From NCBI RefSeq assembly GCF_042310355.1, contig NZ_JBHJMR010000003.1, forward strand, positions 124,001 to 188,000: a stretch of 64,000 nt of DNA, given 5' to 3'. This document shows positions 46,208-56,984 of this stretch, in pieces (positions within the stretch are counted from its first letter, which is position 1; every line of letters begins with the position of its first letter). A program made the position numbers and the translations under genes. The stretch is from Wenzhouxiangella sp042310355. GTDB taxonomy: Bacteria > Pseudomonadota > Gammaproteobacteria > Xanthomonadales > Wenzhouxiangellaceae. The notes below the pieces were generated by a model. That model was given only the letters and a program-made list of their open reading frames with translations, searched no databases and was not told where the DNA came from.

Positions 46208-47788
46208 ATGACTATCGTGACTTCCTCCCGCATTTCCGTTGTCTTTTTCACGGTGATCCTTGCTGCCGGCGCCTTCGCCGGGGAAAGCCCGGCCCGCTGG
46301 TACGAGGACGCAAAGACCCTGGTTGCCGACCGCCGCGCGGCGATGGATGATCCCGGCCAGGCCCGCAACGTCATCCTGTTCGTCGGCGATGGCATGAGCC
46401 TGGCCACGGTGGCCGCCTCGCGCATCCTGGAAGGGCAGCTGCGCGGAGAAAGCGGCGAGGGCAATCTGCTCCATTTCGAGCGCTTTCGCCATACCGCGTT
46501 TGCCAAAACCTACAACACCGATCAGCAAACCCCCGACTCGGCCGGCACCATGACGGCCATGGTCACGGGCGTGAAAAGTTTCGCCGGCGCGATTTCCGTC
46601 GACCAGAACGCCACGCGGGGGAACTGCGCCTCGATGGCGGGAAACGAGCGCGTCTCGCTACTCGACCTGGCCGCGGTCGGGGGACTGCGCACCGGGATCG
46701 TCACCACCACCCGCATCACCCACGCCACGCCGGCGGCGCTTTTTTCGCGCTCGGTCGATCGCGATTGGGAGACCGACCGCGGCATCCCGCCCTCCCAGCG
46801 CGACGCCGGATGCCGTGACATCGCCCGTCAGCTGATCGAATACCCCTTCGGCACCATCGACGTTGTCTTCGGCGGCGGCCGACGGGCTTTTCTGCCCGCC
46901 AGCGAGACCGATCCGGAAGATCCCGACCAGCGCGGTCATCGCGGCGACGGACGCAACCTGATCGACGAGTGGCAATCGATGCACGACCACGGTCGCTACG
47001 TCTGGAACCGGGAAGGATTCGAAGCCCTGGAGCGCGGCGACGGTCCGGTGCTGGGACTGTTCGAGCCCAGCCACATGAACTACGAGCACGACCGGCCCGA
47101 AGACGCCGCCGGCGAACCCTCCCTGGCCGACATGACGGCCAAGTCGCTCGAGTTGCTGGCTGACGACGGGCGGGGCTTCTTCCTGATGGTCGAAGGCGGT
47201 CGCATCGATCATGCCCATCATGCGAACAATGCCTGGCGGGCCCTGACCGACGCGATCGCATTCGCGCAAGCGGTCGAGCGTGCCGACGACATGAGCGGCG
47301 ACGACACGCTGATCATCGTCACAGCCGATCACGGCCATGCCTTGACCTTCGGCGGCTACGGAAAGCGCGGCAATCCCATTACCGGGCTGGCCGAGCGACC
47401 GGGCAAGGACGGTGGCGAGCCGCGGCTGATGCGCGACGAAAACGATCGACCGATCACCGTGCTCGGATACGCCAACGGTCCCGGCTATCGCGGCGGCAAG
47501 CGTCCCGACTTCGAGGAAGTCGACCCGAGCGCCCCCGACTACCTGCAGGAGTCGGCGGTGGGCCTGTGGTCGGCCACGCACGCCGGCGAGGATGTGCCGG
47601 TCTATGCCCAGGGGCCGGGTGCGGAAGTCGTTCACGGCGTGTTCGAGCAGAACGCCGTCTTCCACGCCATCGTCGAAGCCATGGCCCCGCTACGCGAGAC
47701 GGCCGAGGCACTGTCCGGTGAGGGCGTGCTGCCGGACTTCGATCGCCTGGCCTGCCGCGCTCAGGCGTCGTCCGCGAAGGACTGCTGA
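46208..47788 (+). CDS. phoA: Alkaline phosphatase (PhoA family)
   Basis: A 526-residue exported protein with a signal peptide ending GAFAGE. The PhoA core is evident: metal ligand in NVILFVGDGMS (Asp61), the nucleophile motif TPDSAGTMTAM (Ser111), and metal sites in MVEGGRIDHAHHANN and IVTADHGHALTFGGY. It hydrolyses phosphomonoesters in the periplasm. The stop overlaps the convergent murU stop region by 28 bp. Confidence 0.9.
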   Translation: MTIVTSSRISVVFFTVILAAGAFAGESPARWYEDAKTLVADRRAAMDDPGQARNVILFVGDGMSLATVAASRILEGQLRGESGEGNLLHFERFRHTAFAKTYNTDQQTPDSAGTMTAMVTGVKSFAGAISVDQNATRGNCASMAGNERVSLLDLAAVGGLRTGIVTTTRITHATPAALFSRSVDRDWETDRGIPPSQRDAGCRDIARQLIEYPFGTIDVVFGGGRRAFLPASETDPEDPDQRGHRGDGRNLIDEWQSMHDHGRYVWNREGFEALERGDGPVLGLFEPSHMNYEHDRPEDAAGEPSLADMTAKSLELLADDGRGFFLMVEGGRIDHAHHANNAWRALTDAIAFAQAVERADDMSGDDTLIIVTADHGHALTFGGYGKRGNPITGLAERPGKDGGEPRLMRDENDRPITVLGYANGPGYRGGKRPDFEEVDPSAPDYLQESAVGLWSATHAGEDVPVYAQGPGAEVVHGVFEQNAVFHAIVEAMAPLRETAEALSGEGVLPDFDRLACRAQASSAKDC

Positions 47789-48432
47789 GCCGCTGCAAGC
47801 CGCTGCGGCGTGCCGATATCGGCCCAGTAGCCGCTGTAGCGTTCGCCGCTCACCCGTCCGGCTGTGATGGCATTCTCCAGAACCGGCCTCAGGGCTCGCC
47901 GTCCCGCGCTCAGCCCGGTGAACAGTGCCGGGTCGAACAGCCCGATGCCGCTGAAAGTCAGTCGGTCGTCGCCACCGGCTCGAACCCGGCCCCGGTCCAG
48001 CGCGAAGTCGCCTTCTGGATGATGCGGCGGGTTGTCGACCAGCACGAGGTGAGCCGGTCGGGTCGGCGTCGTCTCGCGCAGCCGAGCGAAGGGGTAGTCG
48101 GTCAAGATATCGGCGCTGACGACCAGGAACGGTGACGGGCCGAGCAGGGGCAGGGCCTGGACGATGCCGCCGGCCGTCTCCAGGGCACCCGGCGGTTCCC
48201 GCGAATAGCGGATCCGCACGCCGAATGCACGACCGTCGCCCAGGAACCCGGCGATCTGCTCGCCCAGCCAGCCGAGGTTGATCACGACTTCCTCGAAGCC
48301 GGCGGCCGCCAGGCGCTCGATATGGTGGACGATCAGGGGCTTGTCGCCGACTTCGATCAGCGGTTTGGGCGTGCTGTCGGTCAACGGTCGCAGCCGCTCG
48401 CCGCGGCCGGCCGCCAGGATCATGGCGCGCAA
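47761..48432 (-). CDS. murU: N-acetylmuramate-1-phosphate uridylyltransferase
   Basis: A 223-residue nucleotidyltransferase with the N-terminal signature ILAAGRGERLRPLTDSTPKP, metal-binding VVSADILTDY and a C-terminal YWADIGTPQRL. This short form fits MurU, which makes UDP-MurNAc from MurNAc-1-P in the cell-wall recycling route that bypasses de novo synthesis. AmgK, its pathway partner, is encoded at 49994-50986 on the same strand, here separated by a diguanylate cyclase gene of opposite orientation. Confidence 0.87.
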   Translation of the reverse strand: MRAMILAAGRGERLRPLTDSTPKPLIEVGDKPLIVHHIERLAAAGFEEVVINLGWLGEQIAGFLGDGRAFGVRIRYSREPPGALETAGGIVQALPLLGPSPFLVVSADILTDYPFARLRETTPTRPAHLVLVDNPPHHPEGDFALDRGRVRAGGDDRLTFSGIGLFDPALFTGLSAGRRALRPVLENAITAGRVSGERYSGYWADIGTPQRLAAAQQSFADDA

Positions 48433-48760
48433 GATGGTTGCCTACTCTTGGATGCCGATGGGTGCGGCCACAGTCTACGCTTTTCGAAGGCAGCCGGTCA
48501 GGCGCTTTACCGCGCCAAGCGGGCGGGGCGGGATCGTGTCGAGCTCGCGCTGATCGCATTGGTCGGTTCCCGTCGCCCGAGGGCCGGGCGATTGGTCCGT
48601 GAACGTGCGCGCCTGCGCCGCTTCACCTGATATTTGTCGAACCTGCCTCGTGCCGCCTTGAATGGCCCGTTTCTTGCAGGTTTAAGTCTGTGCACTGAAC
48701 AGGATTGCAGGAATTGCAGATACACTTCGACGGCGCGAAATTGATCGAAGGGGGGGGCGT
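48433..48760. other. 328-bp region between murU and a diguanylate cyclase gene
   Basis: It carries a short plus-strand remnant of a GGDEF domain (48487-48561, within an open frame to 48630) and the leader of the following diguanylate cyclase gene. Nothing else is recognisable. Confidence 0.5.
48487..48630 (+). pseudogene. Remnant of a GGDEF domain C-terminus
   Basis: The frame reads QALYRAKRAGRDRVELA, which is the typical end of a GGDEF domain (AD-ALY-AKR-GRNRV). Upstream residues in the same frame do not align with the rest of the domain, and no start or ribosome-binding site is present. It lies just upstream of an intact diguanylate cyclase gene on the same strand that ends with the similar AALYEAKRGGRNRVVNL. 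Confidence 0.6.
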
Positions 48761-49957
48761 ATGCTTGAGTTGCTGATGCTGGATGTCCGCACCCTGGCTT
48801 TCGCCTCGAGCGTCAGCGGCTTCCTCATGGCGGTCACCATGGCCGGCATCTACGCCGCCGGCATGCGCTCGCGCGCGCTGATCGACTGGGCGCTGGCGGG
48901 GCTCGGTTTCGGGCTGGGCTATCTGCTCGGTCACATCCTGCAGACCCTGGAAGTGCCGGTAGCGACCTGGGTGGCGGCATCGCTGGCCAATGCCCTGATC
49001 GGCTTCGGTCACGGCATGGTGCTGGTCGGTGTCCAGCGCTATCTGGGTTATCGAAGCTGGATGGGTCCGGTCGTGCTTGTCGTGGTCGCCATGTTCCTCG
49101 CGGCGTGCCTGGTCCCGGAACTGCGCGAGAGCCTGCGCTGGCGCGTGATCTTCCAGTCCGGCTTTTACGTCGCTTTCGGCTTCTACGCCGGCTGGTTGCT
49201 GTGGCGGGCGCGCCGACCGGGGATGCGACGTTTTCACCGGGCGGCCGCGGCGGTCATCCTGGGCTATGCCGCCCTGCTGGCCATGCGCTTCGCCTACGCG
49301 CTCATCAGCCCCGCGCTGACAACGTCCTTTGTCCAGGATCCGTTCCAGATCGGCATGTTCGTCGTCTCGATGGTCTATGGCTATGCGCTGACCATGGCGC
49401 TTGTGCTGGTGCTGTTTCGTGAGAAGCAGGTGGAGCTTTCCGACCTGGCGGAGCTCGATCCGCTCACGGGCGTGTTCAATCGGCTGTCGCTCGATCAGAT
49501 CGCCGAGCGCGAGATGCAGCGCGCGCTCGATCAGCATTCACCGCTGTCGCTTTTGCTCATCGACCTGGACCACTTCAAGGAAATCAATGACCGATTTGGG
49601 CACCAGGCCGGCGATCGCGTGCTCTGTCGGGCCGCGACCCTGATCGAGGAAGTCATTCGCGACAGCGATATCGCCTTCCGCTACGGTGGCGAGGAGTTCA
49701 TGGTTTTGCTGCCCGGCGCCGACAGCGTCCAGGCCGAGCAGGTGGCCGAGCGCTTGCGCGAGGAAATGGGGCGCGTCGATATTCGCATCGGTGATCGACC
49801 CATCCAGCTGCGTGTCAGCGTCGGTGTGCTCGAGTGTTTCCCGGATCGGATGAGCTGGGACGACTGTGTCGGACGGGCCGACGCCGCTCTCTATGAGGCC
49901 AAGCGCGGCGGTCGTAACCGCGTCGTCAACCTCTCCGATGCGACTCAAGCGGCCTGA
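48761..49957 (+). CDS. Membrane diguanylate cyclase (GGDEF)
   Basis: A 398-residue protein. Seven or so hydrophobic helices occupy residues 1-220. The GGDEF domain (about 230-390) has the entry motif LDPLTGVFNRLS, the active-site GGEEF in FRYGGEEFMVLLPG and an RDSD inhibitory I-site five residues upstream, so it should make c-di-GMP with product inhibition. There is no EAL domain. The gene lies between murU and amgK in the opposite orientation. Confidence 0.88.
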   Translation: MLELLMLDVRTLAFASSVSGFLMAVTMAGIYAAGMRSRALIDWALAGLGFGLGYLLGHILQTLEVPVATWVAASLANALIGFGHGMVLVGVQRYLGYRSWMGPVVLVVVAMFLAACLVPELRESLRWRVIFQSGFYVAFGFYAGWLLWRARRPGMRRFHRAAAAVILGYAALLAMRFAYALISPALTTSFVQDPFQIGMFVVSMVYGYALTMALVLVLFREKQVELSDLAELDPLTGVFNRLSLDQIAEREMQRALDQHSPLSLLLIDLDHFKEINDRFGHQAGDRVLCRAATLIEEVIRDSDIAFRYGGEEFMVLLPGADSVQAEQVAERLREEMGRVDIRIGDRPIQLRVSVGVLECFPDRMSWDDCVGRADAALYEAKRGGRNRVVNLSDATQAA

Positions 49958-49993
49958 AAGTGGCCTTTCCGATCACGCCCGGGGTCGGCGGAA

Positions 49994-50986
49994 CTACTCC
50001 GATCGGGCGCGACTGCGCCAGCCTTCCAGCAGGCGACCGAGTTCGCCCAGCTCCGGGTTGCGGGCAATGGCCTGCGTGAGGTAGTCGAAAAAGCGCGGGG
50101 CGTCCTCGAGGTACTTCGGCTTGCCGTCCCGGTGATGAATCCGGGCAAAAATGCCGATGACCTTGAGGTGGCGCTGTGCGCCCATGAAGTCGCAGGTGCG
50201 TCGCCACAGGTCGGGATCCTCGGGTGCGGGCAGCCCGGCCGCCAGGGCCCGGCGGCGGTAGTCCTCGAGCCAGGCATCGACGCGATCGGGCGACCATCCC
50301 AGGAAAGCGTCGCGGTAGAGGCAGACCGGATCGTAACTGAGCGGGCCTCGGACGGCGTCCTGAAAGTCGATGATGCCGGGGTTGGGCTCGGCCACCATCA
50401 GGTTGCGCGGCATGTAGTCGCGGTGACAGAACACCTGCGGCTGATCCAGCGCCCAGCGGATCAGCGTCGCGCAGACCATGTCCCAGGCATCGAGTTCGTC
50501 ATCGGTGGGCTCGACGCGCCAGTGGCGGGCGAGAAACCAGTCGGGGAACAGTCCGAGTTCGCGCATCAGCAGGGCCGGGTCGTAGTCCGGCAGTCCGTCC
50601 GTGTCGGCTTCGAGCTGGAAGCGGATCAGCGCGCCGACGGCATCGCCGAGCAAGTCGTCGGCATTGTCGTCATCGAGTACGTGGTGATAGGGCTTCGAGC
50701 CCAGGTCCTCGAGCAAGACGAAGCCGCGCTGCGGGTCATCGGCCAGCACCTCGGGTACGTGAACGCCGGCTTTGTCGAGCCTTGCCGCAATGTCGACGAA
50801 CGGCCGGGTATCCTCGATGTCGGGTGGCGCGTCCATCACGACCCGGGTGGTGTCGTGATGAGCGAGACGGAAATACCGCCGGAAGCTGGCGTCGCTGGAA
50901 ATCGCGTCACTGTCCCAGCTCGACCAGCCCAGCTCGGCGGCCGCCCAGGCTTCGGCCTGATGTCTTCGTTCGTCGCGTTCGTTCAA
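49994..50986 (-). CDS. amgK: N-acetylmuramate/N-acetylglucosamine kinase
   Basis: A 330-residue APH-like phosphotransferase. SSDASFRRYFRL near the N-terminus, the catalytic loop VFCHRDYMPRNLMV and the metal-binding GIIDFQDAVRGP match AmgK. It phosphorylates the anomeric position of MurNAc and GlcNAc, feeding MurU in peptidoglycan recycling. In Pseudomonas amgK and murU are adjacent; here about 1.6 kb intervenes. It is divergent from the suf operon. Confidence 0.88.
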   Translation of the reverse strand: MNERDERRHQAEAWAAAELGWSSWDSDAISSDASFRRYFRLAHHDTTRVVMDAPPDIEDTRPFVDIAARLDKAGVHVPEVLADDPQRGFVLLEDLGSKPYHHVLDDDNADDLLGDAVGALIRFQLEADTDGLPDYDPALLMRELGLFPDWFLARHWRVEPTDDELDAWDMVCATLIRWALDQPQVFCHRDYMPRNLMVAEPNPGIIDFQDAVRGPLSYDPVCLYRDAFLGWSPDRVDAWLEDYRRRALAAGLPAPEDPDLWRRTCDFMGAQRHLKVIGIFARIHHRDGKPKYLEDAPRFFDYLTQAIARNPELGELGRLLEGWRSRARSE

Positions 50987-51115
50987 GCGTGATTCTCCAG
51001 GCGTTTGTCGGTTCCAGTCAGGGGGCGACCCGGAGAAGCAGATGGCCTCTCTCCCGCAGCGCCAGGCGGTCGGGTCGGGAGGTTAAGTCTAGCAGTCGAG
51101 CAGCCCGGCGCGGTA

Positions 51116-51163
51116 AAACAATACCGAAATGGTCTTGTTTCCAGTCGGCTGCGACGCCATAAT
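51116..51163 (+). promoter_or_regulatory. suf operon promoter with overlapping palindromic operator
   Basis: A sigma-70-like promoter has -35 TTGTTT (51135-51140), a 17-bp spacer and -10 CATAAT (51158-51163), about 30 bp before the Rrf2 gene start. A 25-bp inverted repeat, AAACAATACC then a 5-nt centre then GGTCTTGTTT (51116-51140), covers the -35. One mismatch separates the arms. It is a good candidate for the site where the Rrf2 regulator represses its own operon. Confidence 0.6.
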
Positions 51164-51191
51164 GGAAAGTAGGCATTGCAAGGCCCGGAAC

Positions 51192-51652
51192 ATGCTTCGA
51201 ATCAGCAAACTGACGGATTACGCGACGGTCCTTCTGGCAGCCCTGGCGCATCGCCCGGAGGAGTGCGTACCCGCCAGTCGCCTGGCCGAGTTGACGCGCC
51301 TGGAGCCGCCGACCGTTTCCAAGGTGCTCAAGACCCTGGCGCGTTCCGGTCTGGTCAACTCGATCCGGGGCGTCAACGGAGGTTACCGGCTCGCCCGGCC
51401 ACCGGAGGACATCTCGGTGGCCGGTATCGTCAGCGCCATGGAAGGGCCGATTGCATTGACCGAATGCGGGCTCGAACCCGGGCTTTGCTCGCATGAGTCC
51501 GACTGCAGCCTGCGGGGCAACTGGCAGAAGATCGGCCAGGCGGTCGAAAGCGCCCTGGCGGGACTGAGCCTGGCTGACCTGGCCGAGCCCTCGTCGCGCC
51601 GCATTGCCATCCGCGCCGAAACCAGCTTGCGTGAATCGCAAAGAGAATTGTC

Positions 51653-51656
<4 letters not shown>
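51192..51656 (+). CDS. Rrf2 family SUF system regulator
   Basis: ATG 51192 (MLRISKLTDYATVLLAALA) gives the standard 154-residue Rrf2 length. The winged helix occupies residues 1-70, with recognition region PPTVSKVLKTLARSGLV. Three cysteines (C92, C99, C105) form the Fe-S ligand cluster. It should sense cluster supply and control the suf genes. The sufB start overlaps its stop by ATGA, so it is the first gene of the operon. Confidence 0.9.
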
Positions 51657-53098
<1,442 letters not shown>

Positions 53099-53102
53099 AG
53101 AA

Positions 53103-53186
53103 AAGGTTTCAGGGTTCAGGTTTCAGGGTTCAGGGTCGGCTTCGTTTTGGCTTTCCTGAAACCTGAAACCTGAAACCTGAAACCTT
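53103..53186. repeat. Inverted heptamer repeat (TTTCAGG family), sufB-sufC junction
   Basis: The left arm 53103-53135 is GGTTTCA/GGGTTCA units; the right arm 53154-53186 has four complementary CCTGAAA units. The 18-nt centre (TCGGCTTCG) resembles that of the copy at 20593-20664. Confidence 0.85.
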
Positions 53187-53223
53187 CAGACTCTGAAACC
53201 CCATTTAACGACAGTGACCACTA

Positions 53224-53979
<756 letters not shown>

Positions 53980-53981
53980 TG

Positions 53982-54259
53982 TGGAACCTCTGAGCACTTA
54001 TAAACGAAGCGCGTTTCAGTCGGAAAAGCCGCAGATCGTGTGGTGCGACCCGAGTGACAGTAGCCTTAGCTACGGCCGAGGGGCGCAACGCGCGAGATGC
54101 GGCTTTTCCGGCGAAACCCGAAGGGACGGGCCTTTGCGGGCGACCCGTCGCGTTTCAACTCGCTCATTTGGAGTGAACCAAACCACGCTCGCTGAAGCCA
54201 CAACGGGTCATCCCGCAAAGACTCCGTCGCGCTCCGTTTCTAAGTGCTCAGAGGTTCCA
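53982..54259 (+). mobile_element. MITE-like structured repeat, copy 2, sufC-sufD junction
   Basis: The 276-bp core (53983-54258) has perfect 18-bp terminal inverted repeats (GGAACCTCTGAGCACTTA and complement) and the internal inverted pair 54021-54033 / 54108-54120. It shares long blocks with the copy at 4990-5269, including GTGTGGTGCGAC, CTACGGCCGAGGGGCGCAAC and GGACGGGCCTTTGCGGG. Terminal and stem bases that differ between the copies are matched within each copy. No CTAG flank is visible. Its right end provides AGAGG seven bases before the sufD ATG. Confidence 0.82.
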
Positions 54260-54261
54260 GT

Positions 54262-55479
54262 ATGAGCGAACTGGCTGAAAGACTCGTCCCCGAATCGGCG
54301 CTGGCTGCCGATGATTTCAGCGACCTGCGTCAGACTGCGCAGCGAGCGTTGATGGAGCACGGCTTTCCGGACCTCAAGACCGAGGCCTGGAAGTACACCC
54401 CGATCAAGCTGCTCGAAAAGCGCGAGTTCCAGGCCGAGCCGGCCTCGGCCTCGATCGCGCCCGAGCTGCCCTTCGAGGCACACGTGCTGCACTTCGACAA
54501 CGGCATCCTGAAAGCCGACGCGGCCGGCTTGCCTGAAGGTGTAACCCTGGCCCGGGCCGGGCGCGAGGATTTCGAAGGCATCGAGTACGGCGGGCGCGAA
54601 GACGCCTTCGCCTGGCTTAACCTGGCCCGCTTCGGACAGGCCTGGCGGATCACGATCGAAGGCGAGCTGCACCGTCCGCTGGTGCTGGCAACAACAACCT
54701 CGGAGGACTTCGCGGCGGCCGTGCACCCACGGCTGTTCATCGAGATGGCCGACAACGCACGCGCCACCCTGGTCGAAGTTCAGTCGGGCGCGGGCGAAGG
54801 CCTGATCAACGCCGTCACCAGTATCCGAGTGGGGCAGGGCGCGGCCCTCAACCACGTGATGCGCCGCTCCGGCGGTGACACGATGCGCGTGGCGCGCACC
54901 GCTGTCGACGTGGTGCGCGATGCCGAGTACCGGAGTTTCGTGCTCGATACCGGTGCACGCTTGGGCCGGCAGGATCTCAACGTCTTCCTGAACGAGGCCG
55001 GCTCGGTCGGGGAGATCGACGGTACGGTCGTGCTCGACTCGAAGCAGCACGTCGATTATCACACCTCGATCGACCACTGCACCGGCCACACCAACAGCCG
55101 TGAATCTTTCCGGGTCCTGGCTGCCGGTACGGGCGTGGGCGTGTTCAACGGCCGCATTCATATTCACGAGAATGCCGACGACAGTCACTCCGACCTGAAT
55201 ACCGCCAACCTGCTGCTCGGCGAACAGGCGCGCATCAACGCCAAGCCGGAGCTGGAAATCTATTCCGAGGATGTCACGGCCTCGCATGGCGCCACCATCG
55301 GCCAGCTAGACGACAGCGCCCTGTTCTACCTGCGCTCGCGCGGCTTACCGATCGAGGAAGCCAACCGCCTCCTCAAGTACGGCTTCGCCGCCGCACCGCT
55401 GGAGGGACTCGCCGCCGGACCGGTCCGCGACTGGTTGCTGGAAGAACTGCAGTCGGTTTTGCGACGCAGTCGTGAATAA
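54262..55479 (+). CDS. sufD: Fe-S cluster assembly protein SufD
   Basis: ATG 54262 (MSELAERLVPESA) gives 405 residues. The region LKTEAWKYTPIKLLEKREF and the C-terminal SHGATIGQLDDSALFYLRSR are SufD/SufB family hallmarks. The ribosome-binding AGAGG is the end of the upstream repeat element. SufD completes the SufBC2D scaffold. Confidence 0.95.
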   Translation: MSELAERLVPESALAADDFSDLRQTAQRALMEHGFPDLKTEAWKYTPIKLLEKREFQAEPASASIAPELPFEAHVLHFDNGILKADAAGLPEGVTLARAGREDFEGIEYGGREDAFAWLNLARFGQAWRITIEGELHRPLVLATTTSEDFAAAVHPRLFIEMADNARATLVEVQSGAGEGLINAVTSIRVGQGAALNHVMRRSGGDTMRVARTAVDVVRDAEYRSFVLDTGARLGRQDLNVFLNEAGSVGEIDGTVVLDSKQHVDYHTSIDHCTGHTNSRESFRVLAAGTGVGVFNGRIHIHENADDSHSDLNTANLLLGEQARINAKPELEIYSEDVTASHGATIGQLDDSALFYLRSRGLPIEEANRLLKYGFAAAPLEGLAAGPVRDWLLEELQSVLRRSRE

Positions 55480-55573
55480 CCAAGGAAACCACCGAAGTCA
55501 CCGAAGACACCGAAACAAGTCAAAGTCGCACTTGTTGGATTCTTCGGTGATTTCAGTGTATTCGGTGGTTCCG
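55478..55573. repeat. Inverted 9-nt repeat (CACCGAAGT family), sufD-sufS junction
   Basis: The left arm 55478-55519 contains the 9-mers CACCGAAGT, CACCGAAGA and CACCGAAAC; the right arm 55531-55573 is complementary with TTCTTCGGTG, ATTTCAGTG and TATTCGGTG. The arms are separated by about 11 nt. It fills the space between sufD and sufS. Confidence 0.8.
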
Positions 55574-55592
55574 TTTGTTTTGGATTTTGACG

Positions 55593-56840
55593 ATGGAAAC
55601 GGTTGAATCGAAGGTAAAGGACCAACTGGACGTGATCGCCCTGCGCGAGCAGTTCCCCGTGCTTGCGCGTGAGGTGCACGGCAAGCCGCTGGTGTACTTC
55701 GACAACGCCGCCACGGCCCAGCGTCCGCTGAAGGTAATCGAGGCGATGGACGATTTCTATCGTCGCTACAACGCCAACGTCCACCGCGGGGTCCATCAGC
55801 TCTCCGTCGAGGCCTCCGAGCAGTTCGAGGGGGCGCGCGAGTCCGTGCGTCGCCTGCTCAATGCCGACTCGATTCGCGAAGTGGTGTTTACCCGCGGCAC
55901 CACCGAGGCGATCAACCTCGTCGCCCAGGCCTACCTGCGACCGCGCCTGGAAGAAGGCGACGAGATCCTGATCACGCACATGGAGCACCACTCCAACATC
56001 GTGCCGTGGCAGTTGCTGTGCGAGCAGACTGGTGCGGTGCTCAAGGTCGCCCCGATCAATCGCGACGGCGAGCTGCTGGTCGACGAGCTGGCCGCGATGA
56101 TCAACGAACGCACAAAGCTCATCGGCATGGTGCACGTCTCCAATGCACTGGGCACGATCAACCCCGTCGAAACGGTTTGCGAGATTGCCAGGCAGCACGA
56201 TGTTCCGGTGCTGGTCGACGGCGCCCAGGCCACGCCGCACATGGCCGTCGATGTTCAAGCCCTGGGCTGCGACTTCTACTGCATTTCCGCGCACAAGATG
56301 TACGGCCCGACCGGCATCGGCGCTCTTTGGGCGCGCGAGTCCATCCTCGAGGACATGCCGCCATGGCAGGGCGGCGGGGAGATGATCAACCGCGTCAGCT
56401 TCGATGGCACGACCTTCAACGACCTGCCACACAAGTTCGAGGCCGGCACGCCGAATATTTCCGGCGCCATCGGCATGGGCAAGGCGGTGGAGTTCCTCGA
56501 AGAAACGGGCTACGAAGGCATCGTCTGGCAGGAAGAACGCCTGCTCGAGTATGCGACCGAGCAGATGCAGGCCATCGATGGCCTGAGAATTATCGGTACG
56601 GCGAAGAGCAAGGGGCCGGTGGTCTCGTTCACCCTCGAAGGTGCCCATCCCAACGACATTGGTACCATTGTCGACCACTACGGTGTGGCGATCCGAACGG
56701 GCCACCACTGCGCCATGCCCGTCATGCAGTTCTTCGACGTTCCCGCCACCGCGCGCGTGTCGTTCGCACCCTACAACCTGCGCACCGAGATCGAAACCTT
56801 CATCGAAGCCCTGGGCAAGGCCCGGGAGATGCTGGCCTGA
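55593..56840 (+). CDS. sufS: Cysteine desulfurase SufS
   Basis: ATG 55593 (METVESKVKDQLDVIALREQ) gives 415 residues. Group II cysteine desulfurase features are VYFDNAATAQRP, the PLP-Lys motif SAHKMYGPTG (about residue 234) and the active-site RTGHHCAMP (Cys at about residue 371). It mobilises sulfur from cysteine for the Suf scaffold. The sulfur acceptor is probably the SufU-like protein at 58480-58899, as no sufE is seen. Confidence 0.96.
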   Translation: METVESKVKDQLDVIALREQFPVLAREVHGKPLVYFDNAATAQRPLKVIEAMDDFYRRYNANVHRGVHQLSVEASEQFEGARESVRRLLNADSIREVVFTRGTTEAINLVAQAYLRPRLEEGDEILITHMEHHSNIVPWQLLCEQTGAVLKVAPINRDGELLVDELAAMINERTKLIGMVHVSNALGTINPVETVCEIARQHDVPVLVDGAQATPHMAVDVQALGCDFYCISAHKMYGPTGIGALWARESILEDMPPWQGGGEMINRVSFDGTTFNDLPHKFEAGTPNISGAIGMGKAVEFLEETGYEGIVWQEERLLEYATEQMQAIDGLRIIGTAKSKGPVVSFTLEGAHPNDIGTIVDHYGVAIRTGHHCAMPVMQFFDVPATARVSFAPYNLRTEIETFIEALGKAREMLA

Positions 56841-56984
56841 CAAAGGGTAGCGCCGGCCTTGCCAATGTTCGGGGCAAGCCGCTATCATCTTGCGCCGGAG
56901 GAAAGATGAACGCCGGGGCATCTCGAGCACCGGTGACCGAATGACCTCACCTGCCGATCGCCGGCGCACACCCGGGAGTCTGTC

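Noticed and set aside
54262..54262. GTG 54244 as sufD start
   Set aside because: It would place repeat-element sequence in the protein; ATG 54262 has AGAGG at good spacing and gives the usual N-terminus.
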